The translations under genes were made by a program, and so were the position numbers. DNA of 64,000 nt from the NCBI GenBank assembly GCA_049487715.1, contig CP150588.1:186001-250000 (forward strand), read 5' to 3'. The notes under the pieces are model-generated. The model was not told where the DNA came from and ran no database searches. It saw nothing but the letters and a program-made list of their open reading frames with translations. Source of the stretch: Pycnococcus provasolii (lineage: Eukaryota > Chlorophyta > Pseudoscourfieldiophyceae > Pseudoscourfieldiales). This document shows, in pieces, positions 50,033 to 61,082 of the stretch (within the stretch, counting starts at the first letter, position 1; each line of letters begins with the position of its first letter).

Positions 50033-51733
50033 TTACCCGAACAGGCGTGCGGCGTACGCGAGCCGGTTCGCCTCGGCGACGTCGACCGCTGCGCGACCGC
50101 CGCCGCGTTCCTTCTTCGGAACCTCCCTCGGCTTGCGGGATTTCGGGGCGCCGCCGGCGGCAGCCTTATTACCGCCAGCGCCGAACGCGCCGCCTCTCTG
50201 CTTCACGGCAGCCTCGCGGCCGACGGGAGCACCCGCGGGCGGTGCCTCCGCGACAATCGGAGGGAGAGGTGCCGCCGCAGCAGACGGGCCGGCGGCGACG
50301 CGCGACGGCTTCGACGCAGCCGCCTTGCCAGGCCGGCCTTTCGCAGCCTTCTCCACGCGTTTGCCAACCGCCGCGGCAGCGGCCGCCTCCGCCGCGCCGG
50401 GTGTCATGCCGCGATCCATGCCAAGACTCTGCCAGTGGCGCCGGTCCATCTCGCGCTGGCGAGCAGCCTCTGCAAGCCGGAACTCGATCGCGCCACGCAG
50501 CTCGACGCCAGCCTCCTTGCCCATGTGCAGCCGCCGCGCGAGCTTGTCCAGCCCCTCCGCGCCTAGCAGGAGTTCCTTCCGTCGATCCTGCAGCTCTGCG
50601 TTCGCGAGGTCCGACGCCTGCATCGCGAGTTCGGCGCGCTGGCGCCACGCCTGCATCTCCGCCGCCATCGCGTCCGAGCGCGCGTCCATCTCCGCGCGCG
50701 CGCGCCGGAGTTCGTACTCGAGGTGTTTGATTTGCTCCTTGTGCTGCGCCTCGAGTTTCATTCGCTCCGCCGACTCCTGCGCGCGAACGTGCTCCTCGAC
50801 GCGCGCGAGTGCCGCGTGCGCGCGCTTCGCCTCGACGCGCAGAGCGTGAAGTTCGGCATCCATGGCGGCGCGTTCCTCTTCCATCTGCATGCGCGCGTCG
50901 TCGTTCGCGGCGGCGGCGGCGGCAACGCCGGACGCCGCGGCTTCGCCGTTTGCGACGGCGCTATCCGCGGCGACGCGCAGCGCCTCCGCCTCGGACTCCG
51001 CTTGTTTTCGCGCCTGTCGTTCATCCTTGAAATGCTTTTCAATGCGCACGAGCATATCCTCGAGGTCTGCGCGTGCCGCCGCCTCCGCCTCGAGCTGTTT
51101 GCGCAGCAGCTCGGCTTCGTTCGTCGTCGTCGTCGTCGTCGGTCCATCATCTTCGTTGCTGCCAACGTGTTCTGATGTCGGCGCAGCTGCAGCAGGCGCG
51201 TCTTCTTGTTGTTGTTGTTCTGGTGGTGGTGGTGGTGGTGGTGGTGGAGGTGGTAATTGCTGTTCATCCTCTTCGGCCGCAGGCGCAGGCGTTGGTTCTG
51301 GTTCTGGCTCTGGTTCTGCGGCAGCTGGTTCGTTGGGTTGTTCGTCGTTTGGCGGCGGCGGCGGCGGTGGTGGTGGTGCACCAGCCTCACTTTGTTCTTC
51401 AACGACGGCCGGTTCTTCTGCGGCGGCGGGTGGTGGTGGTGGTGGCTGTTCGTCGACTTCAGCAAGAGGTTCTGCTTCAGCAGTTTCTGCTTCTGCTTCT
51501 GCTTCTGGTTCTGTCGTCGTCGTCGGCGGCGGCGGCTCTTCTGGCGCAGGAGCAGGCTCATCCTGCTCCTGCTCCTGCTCCTGTGGAGCTGACTCAGGCT
51601 CTTCTGCTTCTGGTGGTGGTGCTTCTGGCCCAGCAGCATTGTCGTCATCAGGAGCAGGAGGAGGAACTTCAGGTTCTTCTTCCGCATCCGCAGGTGCAGC
51701 AGGTGCATCAGGTGCCTGCTCCGTGTCCGCCAT
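50033..51733 (-). CDS. Acidic, Pro-rich coiled-coil protein
   Basis: A 566-residue protein. Residues 1 to about 205 are a Pro/Glu/Ala low-complexity tail with poly-Pro runs and strong negative charge. About 205-400 is a continuous coiled coil (NEAELLRKQLEAEAAARADL, HKEQIKHLEYELRRARAEM). About 400-566 is basic, Ala/Lys rich, with a short conserved-looking end (VAEANRLAYAARLFG). No enzyme domain is seen. It may be cytoskeletal or flagellar given the neighbours DRC1 and CEP104, but that is only a guess. Confidence 0.7.
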   Translation of the reverse strand: MADTEQAPDAPAAPADAEEEPEVPPPAPDDDNAAGPEAPPPEAEEPESAPQEQEQEQDEPAPAPEEPPPPTTTTEPEAEAEAETAEAEPLAEVDEQPPPPPPAAAEEPAVVEEQSEAGAPPPPPPPPPNDEQPNEPAAAEPEPEPEPTPAPAAEEDEQQLPPPPPPPPPPPEQQQQEDAPAAAAPTSEHVGSNEDDGPTTTTTTNEAELLRKQLEAEAAARADLEDMLVRIEKHFKDERQARKQAESEAEALRVAADSAVANGEAAASGVAAAAAANDDARMQMEEERAAMDAELHALRVEAKRAHAALARVEEHVRAQESAERMKLEAQHKEQIKHLEYELRRARAEMDARSDAMAAEMQAWRQRAELAMQASDLANAELQDRRKELLLGAEGLDKLARRLHMGKEAGVELRGAIEFRLAEAARQREMDRRHWQSLGMDRGMTPGAAEAAAAAAVGKRVEKAAKGRPGKAAASKPSRVAAGPSAAAAPLPPIVAEAPPAGAPVGREAAVKQRGGAFGAGGNKAAAGGAPKSRKPREVPKKERGGGRAAVDVAEANRLAYAARLFG

Positions 51734-52464
51734 GCCTGCTTACCAAGAAGTAAAACTGCGTTATCTGAAGATGCTACTCAAGTAGTACAAGTACTAATTT
51801 GACACAGCAGTGAAGCAGGGAATGAATGGCACGCCGTTCGTTTGGGAGCTGCTTCGAGACAACAGCAATGCTCGGGTGCTGCGTTGACGCCTGTTGCCAG
51901 CGAGGTTTTATCGTTCTTGCCTCGAGTGACTCGCGTGTTGTTGTTGTTGTTCACCGAGGTGTTCACCGCGCGTGTGAAGTTTACCCGTACCGTGCCGAAC
52001 CGTGAAAGCAACAACAGGAATGGCACAACAGCTGAACGATACACGACGCTGTTGGCCGTGTTGTACATACCACCTCTGCTGCAGCTGTGCTCTCGCTCGC
52101 TAAGATTATTCGCTACTAGCGGCGTATTGTACACGCGATGCGTACCAACTTGACGACTGTTGAGTGTGTTGCACGATGGTCAGTCACGACGCCTTCTTCT
52201 TCGACGCTTGGCGTGCGACGAGCCGACGACGACAGTGCTTCTTCATGGTAAAAGAGGTTGGTCAAGAATAACTTGACAGCTTGACGTTGTTGTTGTTGTT
52301 GTTCACGACGTTGTTGGTGTTGGTGTTGTACGCGACGACGTCGTTTGGTTGTTCACCAGCAGCAGCCCAACTTGCGTTACACAAACACCAAACAACAACA
52401 AACGCCAACAACAACTCCACCGCAACGAAACCGTCAACTCACTCACTCATCTTTTCCCATGCGC
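51734..52464. other. Intergenic, no gene seen
   Basis: About 730 bp rich in TTG/GTT and CAA words (51935-51955, 52285-52320 and 52390-52425). Frames here are short and overlap on both strands. Confidence 0.4.
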
Positions 52465-54002
52465 TCACACCATCGGCGGCGCGGATGGTTTGTGTTCGTC
52501 GTCGTGGTATCCGCGTGGTGTTGGCGACTTGCCTAGTGTGCTTCGTCGCTTCACCACTCCTTGTGATGTGGCTGTGCCTGCTTCATGTTCACTCCTCCGC
52601 TCTTGGCCATTAACTTCTTCTTCGGGCTGCTTCTGAAGCAGGTTCGCGCTCGGCTTGTGCACGACTTCAGGGAACGGTGGGACGTCCGTGAGCACGCTCG
52701 ACCACTCCGTCTTGCTCGACAGCTCGAAGAGCTCGTCAGGCTCAAGCAGAGGGAGATTCTCGCCCCACTTCGTCGACTTGCGCCTGCGAATCGACTGCGC
52801 GCGGTCGACGACGGCGCGCTCCTCTGGTCGAGGGTCGCCGCGACGACCCAGCGCACGGGCGAGACGGTTCTTCTCGATGTTCTTCATGCCCAGCTCAGCG
52901 AGGTCGGCCGAATCGAGGTCGTGAAGCTCGTCGACGTTACGAACGCCGTACTCGCGTAGCTTCGCCGCGAGGTGCGACAACTTGCACTCCACCTCAAGCC
53001 ACGTATCGAGGTCGTCGTTCGGAACGATGCGACTCGAATGCGCCGCAAACGTTACGCTGCCGCCCTTCGCGTTGGCGTTGGCGTTGCTGCTGCTGCCCTC
53101 CTCCGCGTCGCCCGCCGCCTTCTTCAGCGTACTGCTGCTGCTTGGCGAGACGAGTGTGCACGGCAAAGAGCAGAGCTTGAACTCGACGACGACGACGCAT
53201 TCTCCTTGCTGCGTTTATTGTCGATCGCGTACGCGACAATCTCCACCTCGCGGCCCTTCTCGAGCTCGTCGGTCGCGTACATCATCTCAGGCGTCTTGGT
53301 GTCGCTCACAGCATCACGCCGTTCGCCGTCAACCAAGAAGGCGAAGGCGGTGTGCTCGAGCTCCAAGCCGCGTCGTTCGCAGTAGAGACGACGGATGTAC
53401 CCGAACGGCACGGGCGGCGGCGCCCTGAAGAGCACGTCGGTGTGACTCGCAGACTTCACGCGAATGTGAACGCGCGTGTCGTCCTCCTCCTGCGCCTTGT
53501 CGTTTTGCTCTTCTCGTTGCTGCCGGTTCTCCTTGTTGCTGCTGCTGTTGCCGCTCTCCTCTTCACCACCACCGCCGGTATTATTGATGATGTGCTCGCC
53601 CACGCTCGCTGCCGCCTGCTGCAGCGTCGCGATCGCCTTCGACGCGACGTCAGACGCCGCTTTCGCCTTCGATTTCGCCGCCTCCGTCGTGATGTTCGAC
53701 GCACGATTCATGACGCCACGCACTTTCGATGACATCTTGGAGACTTTCGCGAGCGCCTGCTGTTTCTCCTTCAGGGAAGTGACGTCGGTCGTTACGATAG
53801 CCTTCGCAGTAGCGTTGCTGCTGCTACTACCACCACCGTGAGCAGTTGTTGACTCGTTTTTATTGCTGCTGTTGCTATCATCGCCGTCAGCATTCGTAGA
53901 TGCAGCAGTGGTGGGTGGTGGTGGTGGTGGTGCGGCGAGCGCGTACGCGTAGTTGCACCTGCGCCGGCGCAGCTCCTTCTCCCACTCGGAATCCGAGCTC
54001 AT
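52465..54002 (-). CDS. SUMO-like plus SAM domain protein, with frame change between domains
   Basis: Two minus-strand frames overlap by 43 bases. The first (ATG 54002 to 53124) encodes a Ser-rich N-terminus, an Ala/Lys helical stretch and a ubiquitin-fold domain of the SUMO/Rad60-SLD kind (VHIRVKSASHTDVLFRAPPP, TAFAFLVDGERRDAVSD, GREVEIVAYA). The second (about 53200 to 52465) encodes a SAM domain (DLDTWLEVECKLSHLAAKLR, DLDSADLAELGMKNIEKNRL) and a basic tail. The switch falls in a (TCG)n serine-coding run near 53180-53205, where a one-base slip would fuse them. I read this as one gene of about 500 residues. The combination suggests a scaffold; function unknown. Confidence 0.6.
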
Positions 54003-55012
54003 GAATGAATGATTACTACTACGAGATTGATTGATCCGCTGCTGCTGGCAATCGTTGTTGTTGTGAATGACGTATTATTGATTGATGAAGTGTCAGAGGA
54101 GCGATCGTTATTCAGTTAGTTTAGTGATGGTTTGTTGGACCTGATGATGACTCCAATTCAGTCGATCAGTCAATGGCGTTATCCAAGCAAGGCGTTTTGA
54201 TTATTCTTCAAAGAAGAATAACGCCAGCCACGAAAGAGACAACGAAGAAGAAGCAGCAGTGACTCGAGTCTCGAGCAAAGCAATGTAGGAGTAGTGTGAT
54301 GTTGATACCACCAAGCAAGCGCAAGTACAACCCACTACTACTAACTATAGTAAGCAAAGTCCAAAGAAAGAAGATGAGAGATGCAGCAGCCGACGCAGAT
54401 AGGTGGAATGCGCGTGCAAATGCTGACGCGAATTGCGATTGCGCGTGCTTTGCGTGCTTTCCGAATTCCCGTGGCATTTTTCCTCTTTTTTTTCCACCAG
54501 GGGGGGGGTCTCGAAAATTCCCCTTCCCCGACCGACCTGTCCGCCCGGGACCTAGGAAGTAGTTGTATTTTTCTCCCTCGACCGACGACGCAAGACGCGA
54601 TCGGTCGGTTCCTTCTTCGGCATTGATTTTTGTGTGATATTTATTTTACAAAACTGTACATTCGGAATTTATACCTCCACCACCGGCACCACCACTTACT
54701 TGAGCGTTCCATCCTTCCATCCAAGGACGGACGGACGGACGACGACTCAACTAATGTCTTTGTTGTGGTCTGTGGAAATTCCTAATAATGTCTCACTCAA
54801 GACTCGGGCTGAATTCACACACTCTGAATTCTCTTTGTTTGCACGTCAGGTGGGCCCCTACCCGAATTACTTTCTCGCCCAAGCGCGGAACACCCCTGGA
54901 GCCAGACGTAATAAATAATGTTTTTTTCTTTTACTTTTGTGTTGTTTTAATTTTTCCACGCCACGGCAGTTGGCATGTATGGATAATAGCCTCCACAGAA
55001 GAAAACATCAAG
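54003..55012. other. Intergenic, no gene seen
   Basis: About 1 kb without a credible gene. It contains a G-run with CGAAAATTCCCC near 54510 and short GACGGACGGACG repeats near 54725. Part is the promoter of the SUMO-like gene; 54920-55012 is AT-rich and probably belongs to the 3' end of the CEP104-like gene. Confidence 0.4.
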
Positions 55013-57556
55013 TTAAGAATTCAGGTTCGCGAGAACGTCCTCGATCGCCTTGGCATCCTCGTGCTCAGGTCCGAGGTCGCGCTGGCGGATCGTCAACGCG
55101 CGCTCGAGCAGGGGACGGCCTTGGTCATCCGCGCCAGACTCGATGTGAAGAACCGCGAGATCTGTCAATACCTGAGCAAGCTGATCTCGCGATACCAGGC
55201 TTGCTTCGCTGCCCTCAGGCTTAGAATCAGACTCCTGCTCAAGAATCGGTAGGGCACGCTCGTACAACGATGACGCCTCCGTCGGATCGCCGGACTCTGT
55301 CACAAGCACCGCAAGGTCGACGAGGCACTGGGCAACCTCCGGATCATCCTTGCCATGGGCCTCCTCCGCACGACGAAGCTCCGCACGTGCCGCGGAAATG
55401 TCACCTGCTCCGCCGCCCGCGGACGCCGCGACGGGCTCAGCAGGTGCGGGCTTAGGCGCTGGTTTCGGCTTAGGCTTAGGCTTAGGCTTAGGCTTAGGTG
55501 CGGCTGAAGGTGCAACGGATGTCTCCGTGTCATTTGCACGCCCCGACTCGTTCTCAGCGTCCACCTCGCCGCCGTCGCCAGTTCCGAGCAGGGCATCTTT
55601 CTGGCTCGGCTTCAATCCTGGCGGAAGAAGGCGCTCCACCGCACGAGTGCCGCACGCGGATCGCGCGAGGCGTGCACACCGCATCGCCGCCTGTCGAACA
55701 TCGCCATTCGCGTGACTGAGCGCCTCGCCGACAAATGCCATGTAGCGTTCCAGACCAATCTCGCCCGATCTCTCGAGGCCTTCGTGGAAGCCGCACTGAG
55801 GCGCGACGCGCTCGAGCACGGCGAGACGGCTTAGCACAGGCCGCCAGTTGCCCTGACTCTTGGGAGACTTGAGCAGCGCCTCACTCACGCACTGGAATCC
55901 CGCATTCTCCGCAAGCGCGATCGTTGCGAGGCAGTCCGTTGCACACTCGCGTGTTCGCGCGTGCGCATCTCCGCACCGCCCGGCGAGCAGCGGAACGACG
56001 TCGTGCAGCGCATGCCTGATATCGCTCTTGCCAAGGCCACCGCTCGCCGCGAGCTGCGTGACGCAGGCGGTGAGCAGCTTCGTCGACGCGTGGAACACGT
56101 TCGACACCTTGTCATTCAGCCCACGTGCGCATGCGACGCGCACGAGGTGCCGGAACGCGTCGTCGGGTGCCGTGCCGTTGGCGAACTGCTCTGAGCCCGA
56201 CGCCATCGCCTCGAGCGTTGCGTGGCTGTGCTCACGCAGCTGCCAGTTGCGCGAGTACAGGCATCGTGCCACCTCCTCGCCAGCCACGGTGACGATGCCC
56301 TCAGCCTCCTTGGCGTCGCTGCTGGCGAGCGGCTCGGGCGCGGGCAGGCCGTTCGGGCCCTGCTCTGCACCGTCCGCGGCGCCGTCGGCGGGTTCGCCGT
56401 CGCCGCCTTCGGCGTACTCGCCTGGATCGTACCCCTCTCCGTCCGCCGCCGCCGCGGCGGCGGTGACGGGCACTTCGTCGTGGTCCACCTCCTCGTCCTG
56501 CGCCGGCTGCGGGGGCGCCGACCCAGCCGCGCCCTTCTTCGGCGCAAGCACGCGGTTGAAGATCTCCTCCGGATCCTTCGAGAGTGCGGCGCGTGGTCTT
56601 GCCTGTCCCTGCTGCGCGCCACCTCCGGCGCCACCCATGGGTCCGTCGGGCACGGCGACGTCCGCCCACCCCGTCGTTTTGGCCATCGCGCCCCCCGCCG
56701 CGTCTCCCGGCTTGGCGTGAAGGGCCTGCGCGCACGCCGCGCGCAGTTTGTCTACGTCCACCTTGACAAGTTTCGCGGCGTCGTAGTCCTCCGCCTGCAC
56801 AGCCGCCGCCTTCTGCGCCTCGAGTCTTGCGATGCGGTGTCCGAGCACCTTGAGTCGTTCCATGACCGCCTTGAGTCGCTTCGCCTCTTCGTACGCCTCG
56901 CTCGCGACCGCCGCCTCCTTCTGCGCGTTGATATCGCGCAGCAGCGCGAGCGTTCCCGCGTCTACGTTCACGTCAAGCACGAGGTCGCTGACCCCCGCGT
57001 TTCCCTTGGATGGGACGGCAAAGTTCGGCGCGGGCACGTCGCTTGCGCCTACGCTGTACGCTCCTCCAGCTCCTGCCCCTCCTTGCGTTCCCGGTTCGCC
57101 GAGCAGGTTGATGGCGACGAGTCCCACCTGGTTGTATATGTTGAGTCTGTTTACGTGGCACCTGTGCAGCGTGATTTTGAGCAGGAGCGCGTCCGTGCTT
57201 ACGTGCACGCTTTTGAGTTCCCTCGCCTGGTGTCCACTTTTTTCGTTCGAGTCGAAGCTGAGGTGTCCGAGTCTCTTGAACGCCGCACCGTCGTCCGCCA
57301 TGGCAACGCTAAGTTCCGCGCGCGTCGCAATTTTGTATTCGTGCGTGAGTATTTGCACTTGTCTCAAGTGGCTGGACCGTTCGAGTCTTAAGATGACTTC
57401 CTGTGGATATTGGCAGAATCGCGCACTTTGCCACCCACGTGTGTGCGGGCTGTGACTCAGGAGTTCGCGTGCGGGGTAGTCCGGGTCTTCGCCGCTTGTG
57501 GCGTGTATGCGAAACGCGAGCTTTCTTAGCGGCGTCTTCTGCGGCTGAGACGACAT
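55013..57556 (-). CDS. CEP104: CEP104/FAP256-like ciliary-tip protein with C-terminal TPRs
   Basis: An 847-residue protein. The N-terminal jelly-roll domain carries the CEP104 signature (LAFRIHATSGEDPDYPAREL, HSPHTRGWQSARFCQYPQE). About 205-290 is a coiled coil (LRDINAQKEAAVASEAYEEA). About 430-640 is a TOG-like HEAT array (EVARCLYSRNWQLREHSHAT onward) that would bind tubulin. Instead of the usual zinc-finger C-terminus it ends in kinesin-light-chain-like TPRs (EASSLYERALPILEQ, GRPLLERALTIRQRDLGPEH). CEP104/FAP256 sits at growing microtubule plus ends and the ciliary tip. A KP-rich linker lies between the TOG and TPR parts. Confidence 0.8.
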   Translation of the reverse strand: MSSQPQKTPLRKLAFRIHATSGEDPDYPARELLSHSPHTRGWQSARFCQYPQEVILRLERSSHLRQVQILTHEYKIATRAELSVAMADDGAAFKRLGHLSFDSNEKSGHQARELKSVHVSTDALLLKITLHRCHVNRLNIYNQVGLVAINLLGEPGTQGGAGAGGAYSVGASDVPAPNFAVPSKGNAGVSDLVLDVNVDAGTLALLRDINAQKEAAVASEAYEEAKRLKAVMERLKVLGHRIARLEAQKAAAVQAEDYDAAKLVKVDVDKLRAACAQALHAKPGDAAGGAMAKTTGWADVAVPDGPMGGAGGGAQQGQARPRAALSKDPEEIFNRVLAPKKGAAGSAPPQPAQDEEVDHDEVPVTAAAAAADGEGYDPGEYAEGGDGEPADGAADGAEQGPNGLPAPEPLASSDAKEAEGIVTVAGEEVARCLYSRNWQLREHSHATLEAMASGSEQFANGTAPDDAFRHLVRVACARGLNDKVSNVFHASTKLLTACVTQLAASGGLGKSDIRHALHDVVPLLAGRCGDAHARTRECATDCLATIALAENAGFQCVSEALLKSPKSQGNWRPVLSRLAVLERVAPQCGFHEGLERSGEIGLERYMAFVGEALSHANGDVRQAAMRCARLARSACGTRAVERLLPPGLKPSQKDALLGTGDGGEVDAENESGRANDTETSVAPSAAPKPKPKPKPKPKPAPKPAPAEPVAASAGGGAGDISAARAELRRAEEAHGKDDPEVAQCLVDLAVLVTESGDPTEASSLYERALPILEQESDSKPEGSEASLVSRDQLAQVLTDLAVLHIESGADDQGRPLLERALTIRQRDLGPEHEDAKAIEDVLANLNS

Positions 57557-59093
57557 AGCTTCGTGTACCACTTTCCCACTTACTTTTCAGTTTATTTTGG
57601 GAAAATTGGTTTGGGTTTTCCCGGCCGTGTTGTGCGCGGGAGCTAGAGTTCGCGCGCGCGGCCCGAAAGTAGACGAAAGTTTCGCCGAAGAAAGAAGGCG
57701 CCGTACCCTACGGGCCTTAGTTGGGAGGGGAACCACCTCAGGTCGATGAGGCAAGGTGCTCCCCAGGGGCAGTGAGTGGTCGGTGAGTGCCTGAGTGGTT
57801 GTCTGTGAGTGGTAGGGAACAGAAGTAGGGAACCGCCTCAGGTCGGCCGAGTTGCGTTGTTTTCTCCTTTATTTGGTTGTCTCCGTTGAGCGTGCAGAGC
57901 TGGTGGACGGATTGAGGCACCAGTAGAGTGAGCGTGTTGGTCGAGCCGCGGAGGTAGGTAGGTTCCGCTCCTCTGATGCATGCAGCCTTCATTCAGGCTA
58001 TGCGAGTGATGGCACAATAGACTACAGTAATGTGGTGTCATCACGCCTGTCGTCCTTTGGCTCGGCGGACGTCTTGTCTTGTCTTGTCTTGCATTCATGA
58101 GGAAGGAAGGTTCGTTGGGACGCGGCCTTGCTCTCCTCCTCGGCCTTTTCCTCTCTCGCTTTGACTTTGAGTTGAGTTGAGTTGCACTGTAGAACTAATA
58201 ACTTGGCATCGTGCCATCACACCTTCTTCTAGACTACAGTATTGTTTTCTTCCGGCACGGCGGCACCCGCTTTTGTTTTCTTCCGCCTGGTCAATCAGGT
58301 CCGGCCAAGGATCAGGCTGGCACTTGGCACATCAGATGGCAATGCACTGGCAAAACGAGTCGAAAGGAGCGCAGACTTTGGAAGTGTGCAAGGTCGTTCT
58401 CCCTAGTCACCATAGACTATGTCATATGGGATTGTGAGTCAAGAAGTCTCTCTCTCATACAAAAGCTTCGTGATATCACATGATCGATTTCGAAGCGGAG
58501 TCCTTCCTTGCAGAAAGCTTTCTTTCAAGGGCAACGCTTAATGCCTATCCGTATTTACAGTAAGTACTACGAGTGTGTGTTTCAAGGCCGGTTTGGGTTC
58601 AACTTTCCAGGCCAGGCCGCGCACACACAACCCACCTACCTTAATAATTTATTTCAGTGAGCAAACTTGCACCGGCCACCGGCCTGCCCAGCGTCCAGGT
58701 GGGGTTCGAACTCCGCGAGTCTCTCCGCATCCGTCCTCGAAGAGTTCGGAAGAGTTCGTCATTCCATCATTCGGAATCGGCGTTGCTCGCAACGGCCGAA
58801 GGGCGAGAGCGGCGTCGCCATTTGTGCGAGTCTTGTTGGATTAGGTGAGGGCGAGAACGGCAAGACTGCGCTTTAAGGCTGAATTCCGTCGGTGCTTGTG
58901 CTTGTGCTTGTGATGATGGCCTTGGAGAGACCTCCCCCCATGTTGATTGTTGGCGGGGACACATCACACCACGTTGAGAGGACGTCTTAGACATCCTCCT
59001 CGTAGGCGTTTAACTTCTCGTTTTGGTTTTTCGCATGGTGGTTTGTATTCAGGAGGAGGAGCACTGTCACTGTGGTGGTGGTTAACGACATTA
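57557..59093. other. Long intergenic stretch
   Basis: About 1.5 kb. Only short overlapping frames are seen. It contains CTTGTCTTGTCTTG repeats near 58072 and GTTGAGTTGAGTTG near 58170. The 26-base word shared with 10417-10442 is at 58812-58837, about 260 bp before the receptor gene's ATG. Confidence 0.4.
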
Positions 59094-60951
59094 ATGGTCT
59101 TATCACTATCAGGTGTCATCATTGACGACATTGTGGTTCCAGGCTTCTTCTCAGGGTCCTCCTCCCGGGGATCCTCTCAGCCAAGAAGACCCTCTTCTTT
59201 CTTTTTCTCTCAGTATGGCGCGCACGCGGCACACCTCACGCCGGAGAGTACAGAGCGGGAGCTCGTCGAGCGCGTCGTCTTGACGGGAAAAGCGGCGCAG
59301 GCTGACGGAAGCAAGGAAAGGCCGTGGCAAGTTGGCATGATGACGTACAGTCCGTTCGTCATCAACGCAACGCCGCCGGGAGGGTACGTCATCGACTACC
59401 TCAGCTTCGTCAAGAAGCTGATTGAAAGTCAGACGGGCGTGCCCTTCCACATGGAGTACACGCTGCAGAACGTAAGGGGCGGAAACGGCGCGCTGCGAAG
59501 CATGGAAAACGGAACGTTCAACTTCGTCATCAGCGGAATCACAATCACGCCCACGCGCGAAAGAACGCTGAGCGACTTTGGCGAGGCGCACTTTCCCGCG
59601 GGAACGGGCATGGTCGTGCGGCGGCCTGAGGAAATTCCGTACATGGACCAGGTGCTGAGCACATTCACGAGCCAGAGCGCGGCGCGCAACCTCGCCATGC
59701 TCGCCTTCCTCAGCCTCGTGTTCGCAAACCTCGTGTACTTTGCCGAGCGCAACTCAGTCAACGAGGACTTCACCTCGGACGACTACGCCGGCGGGCTCAC
59801 GCGCGCCGTGTGGTTCAGCTTCGTCACCGTCACGACGACGGGATTCGGCGACATCGTGCCTCTCACGCGCCAAGGACGCGTCGTCGCCACCGTCTGGATG
59901 GGCGTTGGGCTCATCATCATGAGCATTTTCTCCGCGGACGTTCTGAGCAGATTGACGGCGCACCGCGTGCACGACGGCATCACCGGGCCCGACTCTCTGC
60001 GCGGCCGCGTGTGCGTTGTCTCCGATGGCACGCCGTGGGTGGAGATGTGCGGCTCCTGGGGCGCGACGGTGAAGAAGACGTCGTCAGGCGCGGAGTCGAG
60101 GAAAATGCTGATGGATGGCCTCGCGGACGTGTGGCTCTCCGACTGGCCGGTGCAGGAGCTGTGGCTGCTGGAGTCGCAGGAGAACAAGCGCAAGTTCCAC
60201 ATGCCGTGGCGCTCAATCATCGACGGGCCGTTCGGGCCGGGATTCCCTCACCTCGCACATCCAATGGAAAAGAGCGGCGCCGTCAACCAGACGGTGCTGG
60301 ATGTGTACAACAGGCACTACCGCATGCGCGAGCTGTTGAACCTGGGCATTTTGTACATGAAAGGTTCGAACGACGAGGCGCAGCTCATGGCGAAGTACTT
60401 TGGCGGCCTGTCGCTGTCTTCGCTCGGGAGCGGCGGCGGGAGCTCGTCGAACTACGACATCGTTCCGGCGACCGTCGACGACCCTTACATCATTCTCGGC
60501 ATCTTTGCGGTGGTGCTGTACGTGATGATCATTACGACTCACGCTTTTGGGGTATCGCATACGCACGGACACGATCTATTTCTTCGAGAAGAAGGAAGAG
60601 TTGGAGGTGGAGGATGACGACGACCCGCTGAATGCCGGCAACGCCGATCGTCGCAACGGCCTCGCTCGTGCGCAGGATGTGATGCGCCTTGAGCGTCGCG
60701 TCGATCGCATGTGGCGCTTGATAGAGAGCATGGACAAGCGAATGGTGGATCGTGGCATGCTGCCGGAGCGCGTGATTAAAGGCGAGGAGAAGGTGAGAAA
60801 GGTGGTCAAGGCGACCCAGTTCGTGAAAGTGGTGGAAAGAGCAGCGTCTGGCGGTGATGAGCTTTCGCAAATTTCGCAAGAGGGAAGAACAGTTGTTAGG
60901 AGCACTAACAACAGTTTTGTGCGCGGGAGCATCAACCACAACCAGGTGTAA
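59094..60951 (+). CDS. K+-channel-type ionotropic glutamate receptor (GluR0-like), one-base frame break
   Basis: From ATG 59094. A hydrophobic N-terminal stretch precedes ligand-binding lobe S1 (WQVGMMTYSPFVI, ISGITITPTRERTLSDFGEA with the ligand-binding Arg). Then come M1 (LAMLAFLSLVFANLVYF), a pore loop with the K+ filter VTVTTTGFGDIVPL (about 244-257) and M2 (ATVWMGVGLIIMSIFSADVL). Lobe S2 (GLADVWLSDWPVQELWL, with the usual Asp) follows, and a last helix (YIILGIFAVVLYVMI). This is the order of prokaryotic GluR0 channels plus the eukaryotic M4. At 60549-60552 a GGGG run has one base too many. Using three G, the frame continues YRIRTDTIYFFEKKEELEV through a helical tail to TAA 60949-60951. 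As read it stops at 60617. Confidence 0.85.
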
Positions 60952-61082
60952 AAAGCCAGCCTTTTTTTTTATGATGGTGAATGGTGAAAGTGAATGATGT
61001 GAGTGGACGACCGTTGGACAAACCAATGTGCAACTTCAATACTGAATGAGGGATCTCAGGAAAAAACTACTCTCCTTATTTC

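Noticed and set aside
50758-51785. Large ORFs overlapping the coiled-coil gene in other frames
   Set aside because: They arise from GC-biased low-complexity codons; the chosen frame has a clean ATG and heptad pattern.
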